Positions 1-9,325 of a stretch of DNA of 64,000 bases are shown piece by piece. Numbering within the stretch: position 1 is the stretch's first letter; each line of letters opens with the position of its first letter. Origin of the DNA: Trichoplusia ni. Lineage: Eukaryota > Arthropoda > Insecta > Lepidoptera > Noctuidae. The stretch is from contig NC_039478.1 in the NCBI RefSeq assembly GCF_003590095.1, positions 23,622,001-23,686,000 of the forward strand, read 5' to 3'. The position numbers and the translations under genes are program-made. A model generated the notes under the pieces. It was not told the DNA's origin. It saw only the letters and a list, made by a program, of their open reading frames with translations, and ran no database searches.

Positions 1-56
1 TAAGTTGGTAATTTTTTTTTGCTCAAGTTGTTAGTGTAAACATTTTCATCCCACAG

Positions 57-1200
57 GTAGGCGCTGAGCATATTGCGCCAAACAGCTTAGAGGTCGACCT
101 CAGCATTGATGAACAAAACGTACTGGCGGGTAACCGACTTTTCAATTACATAATACGCCAACATTTTAAAGTTGCTTGCAATAAAGTAAGGAAAAACTGT
201 AATACAAGTTTCGATTAGCTAACGATATTTTTTTTTCATTTGCACGACTTTCTTTGTAATTTTCTGTTAAGGGTGTCCGTGCGTGGCTGGGCTACCTCCC
301 GGTCCGGAGGCCGTGTCCCGCCTCGTGCGTTCCTTGCGAAACATACTGGAAGAACTGATCAGAAGAGAGGCTTTGGTGAGGATCTTATTTGTCTTTTTTT
401 AACCGTTAACTCTCATGGTTACTGGTAAAGTCGATAAAGTCGGACCTCACTCAGATGGTCAGGCCAAATCTCCCTACCTGAACATCAAGCTTCATGTTGC
501 GCTACACGATGAAAAATATTGGAACAAGTGGCACAACATAAATAAGATCGTTCCAGATTCGGGCCATCACGACCTTCAGTCATTGTAAGCCGAGTGCGTT
601 TGCCGTATTGTTAAAATTATTTTTTTTTAATAATTTCGGTGTAACCTTAAGCCGTAATGTACTATTCACAAGTAGGTTACGTTGAAAGGAATTGCTGTAG
701 TTTATCACTATCAAGTATCACTGATCTGGGTCTATACAACAAACAAGGACCAGTTACGTTTTAAACACTTCTTTTTAGCGAGTTAGCGGCAATCGTTGAG
801 TTACAACAACTACCTCGAAGACAGCCATTGCATGCAAATTCCCTGAAAAAAATTCGAACGATCTTTTTACTTGAATGAACATGCTTTCTAAGCAAGAATT
901 GTGCGTTAACCTATAGTTGCCGATGTTTGTGCGTGCTTACAGGGTCCTCCAATGCATTACGTGACTCGAGAGGAATACGATGAGCACCTGACACGCGCCA
1001 GTGATCCCTCGTACACACTGGACCCGGTGATAGCTGGCTCACATTTAGCCGTACCCTCTGCGCCATCGCCGACTCCCAGCCTTGACCTGCCCTGCACGCC
1101 GCGCGGTCGCGGCCGCTTACTTGCGTCCTCGCTCAACATGGACCCGCCCTGCATTACACCTGGCCGCGGCTTTCACATGAGCTCGCCCAAAAAATATTAA
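57..1200 (+). CDS. C-terminal exons of an unrecognised protein
   Basis: Three exons join in phase: 57-129 (after ccacag, ending phase 1 before gtaacc), 272-375 (after ttaag, ending phase 0 before gtgagg) and 943-1200 (after cttacag, ending TAA). The conceptual product starts VGAEHIAPNSLEVD, continues with a helix-like charged stretch (GPEAVSRLVRSLRNILEELI) and ends in a Pro/Ser/Gly/Arg-rich tail with two PRGRG/PGRG-like motifs and the terminus SPKKY. An AATAAA lies 53 nt past the stop. The 5' part lies outside the window. I do not recognise the family. Exon 3 is GC-rich against an AT-rich background, which supports coding. The alternative of adding the open stretch at 431-588 as an exon breaks phase on both sides, so I left it out. 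Confidence 0.5.
415..588 (+). other. 57-codon ORF inside the last intron of the first gene
   Basis: An ATG-started ORF (MVTGKVDKVGPHSDG...HDLQSL) sits between exons 272-375 and 943-1200. It has mixed, protein-like composition, including a W/H/K-rich segment (YWNKWHNINK). A pyrimidine run precedes it, but the only AG that could act as acceptor (430) and the donor near 586 are both out of phase with the neighbouring exons. It could be an alternative terminal exon, a frame-damaged exon or chance. Confidence 0.2.
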
Positions 1201-1252
1201 GCTGAATGTTGCCAGCAAATGCATTTCACTATTTTTTCATTAACATTACAAG

Positions 1253-1258
1253 AATAAA
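1253..1258 (+). terminator. Polyadenylation signal of the first gene
   Basis: AATAAA located 53 nt after the stop codon of the gene ending at 1200, in AT-rich sequence typical of a short 3' UTR. Confidence 0.5.
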
Positions 1259-2130
1259 TATTTTTATAGCCATATTGTAATTATATAGAATCAATATCCA
1301 CGTTTTCGATCGATCCGTTCAACAAGGTGGTGCATTACTTGTTTTTGTTTCTTTATGACCTAAGTCCGTTTACATATATAGTTTTTACTCAAGTAGCTTA
1401 GATATTATATAAAGTAAGTTAAGACAGGACCTAGTCTTGTAATAATAATGTTAAAAATTTAATATTAATATTGTTTATCCCATCTTATCGTTGATACATG
1501 TGTATCTGGGACTAGTTTTTTTTTGTAGGTATGTTACCTATTTCTGTCGTTAATTTTTTGTGTTATAAATATTTGATTGTGACATTGTTTATCCCGTATA
1601 ATTATCTGACGATTGACGAGTGCCTTTATTGTATTTTTGATACACTTTAGGAGAGAGCAACTCAGTAGGAAAATTAAAAAATCTATTGATTAAAAAAACT
1701 TTGTTTTATTCTAATCAAATAGAAATCAAAAGAGCGCCGATTATCTGAATCAATTGGGACCGATTGCGATAATCGGATATAGACTTAATTAAGACATCAA
1801 TAAGTATTCTATTTCGGTACCAACGCTTTCATTTGAGTTTTTACTCGAGTACATTTGCAGACATATATTATAGTTATTCTTCCCCATTTTTATCGCAGCA
1901 ACGTTTAAATGGCTCAGTGGTTTTTTTTTTTAATTCGCAAATAATTCATCTTTCATGTCAAACAAAATTTAAAGCGCATAGGTAATCCGTTCCTGACCTA
2001 TGATGGCACAGACAGATTTATAACACCACTCCTTTTGCTTCGGGCCTTAAAGAAAGGCTGTCGCGTGTCAGGCAATTTTTCCTTTTTTACACTTTAATAT
2101 TAGCTTCACTTGTAATGTATATAAGAAAAT
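1259..2130. other. Intergenic DNA, nothing recognised
   Basis: AT-rich sequence with homopolymer runs and no ORF or RNA gene that I can support. Confidence 0.4.
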
Positions 2131-2138
2131 CTTGGAAT

Positions 2139-2470
2139 CTTAATTTGACCCACTTCCCGGTCTTCGATTAGGATGAAATTTTGCACACGCTCTGAGTTCT
2201 GATGACAATGCATGACCTGTGATGCATGACTAGCTAAGAAAAGTCATTACAAATCCAATATGGCGGCCTCCCCAAGATGGCGGACTGGCTGTTTGAAATC
2301 TACCCCCATGATATGGGTATCAAATAAAAGGGTTTGCTGTCAGGAATACGAAAAAAATAGTCCCGTGACTAAAATCCAATATGGCGGGCGTCCAAGATGG
2401 CGGACAGGCTATTTGAAATGCACCTCCATGATATGGGTATCAAATGAAAGGGTGAATTTGGATGCGTAAA
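2139..2470. repeat. Dispersed repeat with two 'atggcgg' units
   Basis: Two diverged direct copies (about 2249-2341 and 2373-2460, about 124 bp apart) share the order atccaatatggcgg, ccaagatggcggac, tttgaaat, ccatgatatgggtatcaaat, aaagggt. A flank containing tcttcgattaggatgaaatt precedes them. This 'atgatatgggtatcaaat' motif belongs to a repeat type I recall from several arthropod genomes, but I cannot name the element. A short open frame at 2260-2469 is a by-product of the repeat. Confidence 0.5.
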
Positions 2471-2596
2471 ACTTTGAATTTTGTTAAGTTTGTTAATAAT
2501 AAATATCTTTAAATACCTATCAATATTTTAAATTGGTAAGTAGTAAATTAAGTTTGAATAATAAGAAGACTAAAAAGTATAAAATAAAAATAATAG

Positions 2597-2975
2597 TTTA
2601 AAAAACACGCTTTTATTACGCACTAAAAATATACCTAGTTCATAAGAACAATCAATCAATGGTATTTTTGTAAAAAAGCGTGGGGGGCTCCATATATCAG
2701 TTCTTGAAAAGCGCCCCACGCTTTTTCGCAATAATACTATTCATTTATTGTTTTTTAATTCATTTTTAAATTAATATTATTGTGAAAAAAGCTAGGGGCG
2801 CTTTTCAAGAAATGATATATGGAACCCCTACGATTTTTTCGCAATAATACCATTTATTGTTTTATTTCTAAATTAGAAATTATTTACCACTTTTTAGTTT
2901 CTTTCATCATTAAAGCGTGTTTTTTAGAATTTTTTAACTATATTTTTAGTGCGTAATAAAAGCGTGTTTTTTAAA
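2597..2975. mobile_element. Palindromic MITE, about 379 bp
   Basis: The ends 2597-2640 and 2936-2975 are inverted repeats. About 35 bp are perfect, built on TTTAAAAAACACGC and TTATTACGCACTAAAAATA. Inside are two further hairpin-forming blocks: 2672-2730, where aaagcgtgggg pairs with ccccacgcttt, and a related block at 2783-2850. Another partial copy of the terminal motif lies at 2911-2927. There is no coding capacity. Family and target-site duplication are not resolved. Confidence 0.65.
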
Positions 2976-2999
2976 TTGATTGAAAGTCTTATTTGGTTG

Positions 3000-3480
3000 A
3001 AATAAAAGTAGTCATTTTGATCAGACACCTAAAGAAACGTGACGTGATTACTTTTCGCATAAAAATGTTTTCTATAGATCCATGACATTGTATCATCTGA
3101 GGGCACGGCAGTGCCCCTGCCAAGTCTCGAGCAAAACGGGCACGGCCGTACCATCTTTTCTCGAAGCGATTCGCGGCTGTTTCGCCCCCCCTGTATCTTC
3201 GACGTGGACAAAGCTAGGAGTTTAGCTTTTCGGGGAATAATAGTAGGCATTAGAACAAGCTTAAGTTCGAAATTACATGCCAATTGAATTAATGGTTTAG
3301 GAGTTACGGTCGATCAAAGTTACACCATTTTGTCACTCACTGACTCACTGACTCACTGACTCACTGACAGATCATCAAAAATCTAAGGTACTTCTAGCAG
3401 ACTTAGAAACTTCAAATTTTGCACCAAGATAGGTCCTTAGCCACATATAAAGGAAAAATTATAAAAACATTAAAAAATAA
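3000..3480. repeat. Repeat fragment with a TCACTGAC tandem run
   Basis: At 3333-3368 a short tandem run of an 8-bp TCACTGAC/ACTGACTC unit occurs within GC-richer sequence that resembles a dispersed element, not a gene. A minus-strand open frame at 3029-3283 has no recognisable domain and belongs to this block. Confidence 0.35.
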
Positions 3481-3997
3481 TATGCCATAGAAAACAATTT
3501 TATATTTGCGGTTTGGCAAGAACATTATGTATGGATTTTGACTGCATTGTTAACTTTGTTCGTTGTTTAAGTACCTATTCAATTGGATGAATACATACAT
3601 AGAATAGAAAAGAATAATATAAATGTAATACACAGACTATCATTAATACAAATTAATACATAAAATTCATAATTCATTAAATTAATAAAGCTAAAACTCC
3701 ATTGTATTGCGATAAATATTGTATGCGCGCTCGATAGATGGCGTTGTACGTGTCTGAATCGCGCTATGGTTTCGTTACAAAGCGCAGTCTAAGTAGTACT
3801 TCAGAATAATTCGATAATTTTCATTTGATAGCGCCACCTGTCTATGAAAAACCATTTCGAAACTAAAAAATATTGTAGTGATAATTGATATTCGGAGAAC
3901 TTTACGTGTTATTTAGTTTAGTTTAGCTATAGTTTGTAAGTTAGTAGATATATATATGCATATATATATAAGTTTAAGCTTGTTTACATTAGAAGTA

Positions 3998-4126
3998 ATG
4001 AAGTCTCAGAGAAGAAACAAAAGAGATAGAGATAGAGAATGGGTTCTAAGCAAAGCAGTAGCTGAAGTCCTAGAAATTATGACACCTAAAAAAAAAGAAA
4101 GAAATACACTTACAAAAAATAAATGA
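3998..4126 (+). other. Small basic ORF (42 codons) abutting a fold-back element
   Basis: ATG at 3998 opens a Lys/Arg-rich 42-residue frame (MKSQRRNKRDRDREWVLSK...) that ends TGA at 4124-4126, two bases before the inverted-repeat element at 4128. The body KAVAEVLEIMTPKKK looks helical, but no family is recognised. It could be the cut-off 3' part of a gene or chance. Confidence 0.2.
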
Positions 4127-4127
4127 G

Positions 4128-4823
4128 ATCCCACCAAAAACATTAAATGTAAAAAAATGCCAAGTCTCTCGATGCAGTCTTTCCATCGTAAAAAGTTTTG
4201 AGATCTCATAGAAGCCAAGTCCTATTCAAAATATTTTGTAGTTATAAATCAACATTTAGTAATTGTATCAATAGTTTTCTTTATATTATAATTATAGTGA
4301 CTTGGCAATGAGCACAAGAAGAAACAAATAAAACGGCATATTTGTAGGAGTTGAAAGTTACACACACCGCATGCGTAAACATTAATATCACAAAATTAAT
4401 TTTCTTTTGGTTTATCCGTGTCGTCCCAACCGAATTTCGGCAACGGCAGTCAGTCTTAGTGTACTCTCGATTCATTTACTTTCATAAAGCGATGGCCCGT
4501 AAGGTATTCTTAATTATTGTATTGGAGCATGTAGTCGGTAGTGACCATCATGATTCACACATAACAAATAACCTGATCACTGGTCTCGTCAGTAACATTT
4601 GCACATAATTCCAGGCATCAAGCATCTTTTAATTTGTGCTCATTGCCAAGTCACTATAATTATAATATAAAGAAAACTATTGATACAATTACTAAATGTT
4701 GATTTATAACTACAAAATATTTTGAATAGGACTTGGCTTCTATGAGATCTCAAAACTTTTTACGATGGAAAGACTGCATCGAGAGACTTGGCATTTTTTT
4801 ACATTTAATGTTTTTGGTGGGAT
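4128..4823. mobile_element. Fold-back element with 190-bp terminal inverted repeats
   Basis: The arms 4128-4317 and 4634-4823 are inverted repeats of equal length (190 bp each) that match everywhere I compared them. Both begin ATCCCACCAAAAACATT. The 316-bp loop holds an unrelated-looking piece with gtcccaaccgaatttcgg, a phrase I recall from other lepidopteran repeats. Open frames read from the arms (4006-4218 minus, 4351-4608 plus) are by-products. No transposase is present, so this is a non-autonomous DNA element or an inverted duplication. A target-site duplication is not evident. Confidence 0.75.
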
Positions 4824-5702
4824 AACTTTTTCATGACAGACGGTCTTTTCGCAAAAAAATTGCCGATTTAAAAATCCTGTTATTCATCAGACCTTGAGTC
4901 GACATTGCGGTCCTGGCTTCAATTCAATGATTTTGGCTAACTAGTAGTTAGTAACTACGGTCGGTTCAAAAAGCAAATTGACAGCTGTTCTGTCACTGTT
5001 CCGCTGATTGCGAATGGATGTAATGGTAAATGTACTACAGAGTACAGACTATTATATGCAGATTATAAAGTATTAGCTAGATATTTGCAGAATCCGTCAA
5101 TTGCGTGGAGCGTGAACTGGCACTCAATTGTGATTTAGGCAAGAAATGACCAGTGATTAACATAAAGCTAGGTATAAAAATATTTAAATAAATAAACTAC
5201 CCTAAGTTGACCTACGTTCAAAAGTACCGAACTAACTTTATTAATAGAGTCGTACAATTTAGTTTATTATTCAAAGAAATCTTACAAGCAAAAGAAAAAT
5301 GTATTTATAAAAGAATTGACAAATCGGTATAGAATTACAATTGTAATTCTTTATCTAAGTGACAGGTATTTGTAACAACTCAATTATTTATCTGTTATTT
5401 GTATTCACTAGAGTTAAGTGTACTCTGAATGTCACCAAATATCAGACGAGTGAGTGAAATACTAAAATTTTATCAACTAACTGAACGCATCTCTATTCTT
5501 TCAAAAATAATAATGGACTCCGTTTTACAAAATAAAAACAAATTTGTCCAGGCTTTAATGTAATGACGCAGTGATTTAAAGAAGCTTGTTTACGCGTTTA
5601 TGAACTGGCCACGGTATTCCTAGTGTTTCGTTGTGACCCCGATTGGGACATGTTGAAATCCTTTGTTTGATTGTGTAAATAGTAATATTCTAAATCTTCA
5701 AA
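4824..5702. other. 5' flank of the 252-residue gene
   Basis: AT-rich upstream DNA with no other ORF or RNA gene. The ATG at 5703 is preceded by tcttcaaaATG, an acceptable insect start context. The promoter and transcription start cannot be fixed by eye. Confidence 0.3.
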
Positions 5703-6461
5703 ATGACTGATTCGAGTTCTTTTTCTTCGCTATTCGCTCTGGTGGACAGCCACTTGTCTAAGTGCAACTTGAATGACTCTCCAAGTGAAGGTGCTCAAGT
5801 GGGATCTATGCCGATACCGATGTTCAATGTACAGAGGGGATTATCAGATACTGAGCTTGCGTCGCCACCACAAAGATTGCCAATTCCGAGCTTCAGTTTG
5901 AGTGAGAGCCCCATCGTGAATGTTCTGTCAGAGCAGCTTTCGAACATGCTTAAAGCCAAAGAATTGAAGAAGCAGCAAGAGATTGAACAAGTGAAGATAA
6001 AGGAAGAAATTGAAAAGCTGAGACTAGAAGAGAAGAATTGTGTGATTGACCTGATGAAGGCAGTTCAGAAGCCCGGCCAGAGCCAGCCCCGCCCGGAGGA
6101 GGTGCTCAGCAGCAGCAGCTCCTTTGAATCACTAGTTATAGACAATTCAGAGTTTACTATTGGTTCACCCAAAACCAATACAGACGAAATTGTTCTTAAA
6201 CCTCCAGAACCATTGCTGCCAATTACAAATGATATGTCTTACATACTGAAGCAGAAAGTTAAATCGGGCAAGTGCTCAGCTTTTGGCAAAGTGCTCACAG
6301 CACGCTTGAGGCCTGTTGCAGCGCCATACTTGTGTGAAAAAATTACAACAAACATCATTAGATTTGACTTCAAAACTAAATCACCCTGTGATTTGATTAA
6401 AGAGAAGTTAAAACGTAAGCCAACGCACAGTATAAGTAACACTTATCATGACTTTTTCTGA
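5703..6461 (+). CDS. Intact single-exon gene, possible SKI7/HBS1 N-terminal-like protein
   Basis: A 252-codon uninterrupted frame with good start context. Seen: a Ser/Phe-rich N-terminus with the helix-like segment FSSLFALVDSHLSKCNL (residues about 7-23); a low-complexity middle; a charged coiled-coil-like helix at about 83-120 (MLKAKELKKQQEIEQVKIKE); a Ser run at about 137-141; and a C-terminal block SAFGKVLTARLRP...IIRFDFKTKSPCDLIKEKLKRK (about 193-243). From memory, short SLxxLxxxHL helices and an FDF/TPSP.D-type motif occur in the N-terminal region of HBS1 and of its SKI7-like splice form, which links the exosome to the SKI complex. The match is weak and is inference only. Lack of introns could mean an intronless gene or an old retrocopy, but no frame damage is seen. 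Possible polyadenylation signals lie at 6511 and 6695. Confidence 0.65.
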   Translation: MTDSSSFSSLFALVDSHLSKCNLNDSPSEGAQVGSMPIPMFNVQRGLSDTELASPPQRLPIPSFSLSESPIVNVLSEQLSNMLKAKELKKQQEIEQVKIKEEIEKLRLEEKNCVIDLMKAVQKPGQSQPRPEEVLSSSSSFESLVIDNSEFTIGSPKTNTDEIVLKPPEPLLPITNDMSYILKQKVKSGKCSAFGKVLTARLRPVAAPYLCEKITTNIIRFDFKTKSPCDLIKEKLKRKPTHSISNTYHDFF

Positions 6462-6470
6462 TCCATGGGT

Positions 6471-6510
6471 GTTGCTATTGATAGTGACAGTGACTCCGAT
6501 CAATAGCAAC
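6471..6510 (+). promoter_or_regulatory. Hairpin in the 3' UTR just after the stop
   Basis: Twelve perfect base pairs (gttgctattgat with atcaatagcaac) enclose a 16-nt loop. The stem starts 9 nt after the stop of the 252-codon gene and ends immediately before an AATAAA at 6511-6516. Confidence 0.45.
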
Positions 6511-6694
6511 AATAAAAATACAGTGAGTGCTGTCTGCAGTCACTTTGTCAATAGCAATGCTCATTCATTTAATATGATCAGGACTATTAAAGTAGAAAGT
6601 AATGATTAAGTTAGCTTCAACTCTACAAATGGTGGTGTCAAACCATTTTGTTTTATAACTTGATTAAATTGTTAATTTAATATTATAGACACTT

Positions 6695-6700
6695 AATAAA
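6695..6700 (+). terminator. Candidate polyadenylation signal
   Basis: AATAAA about 235 nt after the stop of the 252-codon gene. A closer AATAAA is at 6511-6516 and a distal one at 7397-7402, so which is used is unknown. Confidence 0.35.
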
Positions 6701-8350
6701 ATCTTATGTCTACAAATTATTTTACACACTATAAATGTAATCTTTTATCTGATAGTTTTTCGTATATATGTATATTTGTAAAGATAAAACTGTGCTTTGA
6801 CCTATTTGATATTTACCTCCAGAGAAATAGACTGCAACAGCCACATATAGTTTGTAGCAACCAGAACAACATTCCTGGCTGCATGGTAACACTTTAGATG
6901 TTTGCAGCTGGAGCAACTATGTGCAAAAGTATGGTGTTATTGGTCGCCACTTACTTGTAATAGCAGTTAGATCGCTTGAGTGTATATTGTCCATAGTGTT
7001 CTATAACAGTCCATACTCTCCGTCATTGGTGCACTGCTCTCTCTGGCAGACTTGTGTATGTGCAGTTTTTTATAAGGGATTTAAAAATGTCAATCCGTCT
7101 ATACAAGGTCTTACATTTATGATGTAAATTAATAATGAAGTATGAATTTTTAACATTTTTATAAATTTAATGCATCGACAAATAATTATAACGATTGGAG
7201 CAATGAAATTTCAGATGATGAAATTTTTTAAATGTAATTAAGTAATTTCTAGAATTATTTATGAATCACTATAATATAATTATAACTAAAAATACCAATT
7301 AGGTGTAAGTACTGTATAAGTGTATTTATAAAACGAGGTTATTATTGCCACCAAACGATAACTTCTACTGAAGGTAAATTGTCAATTTGACTTGTAAATA
7401 AAACTTGATGCTCTTTTTAAGTTTTATTTTCTTCATCTATCTACATACATAATAGCATGAATTACATTCACAGTTACAGGCAATGAAGTGTTAATGATAT
7501 AAATTACAATCCAGGTGTTCGAGCCAGTATGGTATGGTTTCTTCCGTGTTATCTTATAATATACATCATAACTCATGTCCTTTAAAAACAAATGGAATGA
7601 AAGAATGCACAATACTTATTTTAACAAGCATTATATTTTGTTAATTTGAAATACAGTCAACGGCTGTTTTATTGTTGTAAGTACAGTAGGTACAGATGTA
7701 AGGAAAATATTCAGTGAGAGTCGAGACCTCACAGTCAAGTGCTGCAGACAATCTGGCTTTTATAGGCAGACTTTGCTTGAAGTGTTTTGATTCCAACGTC
7801 CTCCACAAACTGAAAGGCTCTTGACGGTTGAAGTGCGCCCTCCACTACTTATCTAGGCGAGGATGTTTACCTAGAAACTCAAAACACTATGACTATGACG
7901 GTGTTATTTGTAGGCAAAGAGGTAAGTAGTTTATATCTTTTACTTTAGATAATTGAGTATCTTAGGGCGCCTATACACGACGTCGGCGCTGCGCAAACAA
8001 TGGGCATTGTGTTGTGTAAAAGATGTTTTTTTTTTCCCCTTGGACAAGCGCTTGTTTCATTTTGTCCTTATTAGGTACCAGTAGTCGCGTAAGTGTTTGA
8101 GTATGTAATAAATTTACTTAATACAATTCTATTAAAATTACTCTTAAATATAACTTAATTGAACCTAAAATGTATAAATGTAAATAATAATTATTTTGTT
8201 AGTCTTCGTTCTGGAGTGGCCTCTTTGTTAACCTACCTATTATTCACAATTAAAATTATAATAGTAATAATATTCCGTACCTAACTAGTCCTATACAATA
8301 CTATACTTAAACATGTATTTTTTAGATTATAATACTATGCTTAAGTAGTA

Positions 8351-8399
8351 ATAGTAGTGTTCAAATATGATAAAGTTTATCATATCTGAACATTACTAT
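8351..8399. repeat. Imperfect 49-nt palindrome
   Basis: Arms of about 24 bp around gttcaaatatgataaa and tttatcatatctgaac, with two mismatches and almost no loop. Probably a tiny MITE or inverted duplication. Confidence 0.5.
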
Positions 8400-8918
8400 C
8401 TGTATAGATATCTACTTACTAACGATTGCTTAACCTACCTATTTCTAAATCGTAACGTATGCATGTGCAGTGCAGTGAGTTAGACGATCACGACACGATA
8501 CAGCACAGCATAAAGAACCTTTTTCCCATTTAGTTTGTCTTGCGAATAGTAGGTAACTATTTCAATATTATCAATAGGTACCTAAGTAGCAGAAGGATGC
8601 AGATGTGATATTTCAGGTTATGTTAAGGTTTGTATAGAAGAAGAGGAGGAGGATTGAGTAACGTTTGTAGAGATATAAATAAAGGCCCCCTTCATTTGAA
8701 AGCAGTACTTAGATATTAAATTGGTCAGTTAAGTTAGATGGGGAAAAAGGGCTTTGAACTCAGCACTGCTACGATGCGAACCTATTAAAACTAGTTTTTT
8801 TTTGTCCCCGACGCAGAATTGAGGGTATTTTGCTCAAATTGTTTATTGTGATTCTTCTCAAGATCTGAAATTTTGATTTTTGATTTGCTCGAGAGCAGCT
8901 GAAAGTAGGTAGTAGTAC

Positions 8919-8965
8919 AAGATGATTGCATTGTCCAGTATAAATGTGGATAATGCAATCATCTT
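8919..8965. repeat. 19-bp-stem hairpin
   Basis: aagatgattgcattgtcca pairs with tggataatgcaatcatctt across a 9-nt loop, with one G/A-type mismatch. The stem does not extend outward, which is short for a microRNA precursor. Confidence 0.5.
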
Positions 8966-9325
8966 TTTTCGACATTGGTCGGAGATGTTTTGTTTTATGT
9001 AAAAAAATATGTTAATTCTATAATGATTACCTACATAGGTTCTGTTCTTTACATTTATAAATATAAGCTCAAGCAAGTATCTGGATATACACATTTCAAA
9101 CAGAATTTTGCTTGATATTATATTTAGTTATACATTTGTCTAAACTATCTCTATTCCTAAAGATGCTATGTACAAGCACTATTTTTAATGGTGTATATTG
9201 TTCACTTGAATGTACATCTTTATAATGCTAAATACCTATGATATAGAATAATTATATACCTATCTAATTTGTACTATAAAACTATGCATCGGAGTGCTAT
9301 TGTAGCTTCCAAATGCAGGAACCGA

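Larger units (their letters stand above)
6701..9325. other. Intergenic DNA with short palindromes
   Basis: No supported gene; the short ORFs here lack domains or splice context. It contains two compact palindromes (8351-8399 and 8919-8965). The rest is AT-rich unique-looking sequence. Confidence 0.4.

Noticed and set aside
240..428. 62-codon ORF over exon 2 of the first gene
   Set aside because: It reads exon 2 in a frame that is out of phase with exon 1 and starts from a non-ATG codon in the intron.
957..1154. Minus-strand ORF opposite exon 3 of the first gene
   Set aside because: Shadow of a GC-rich coding exon; the plus frame has the acceptor, stop and polyadenylation signal.
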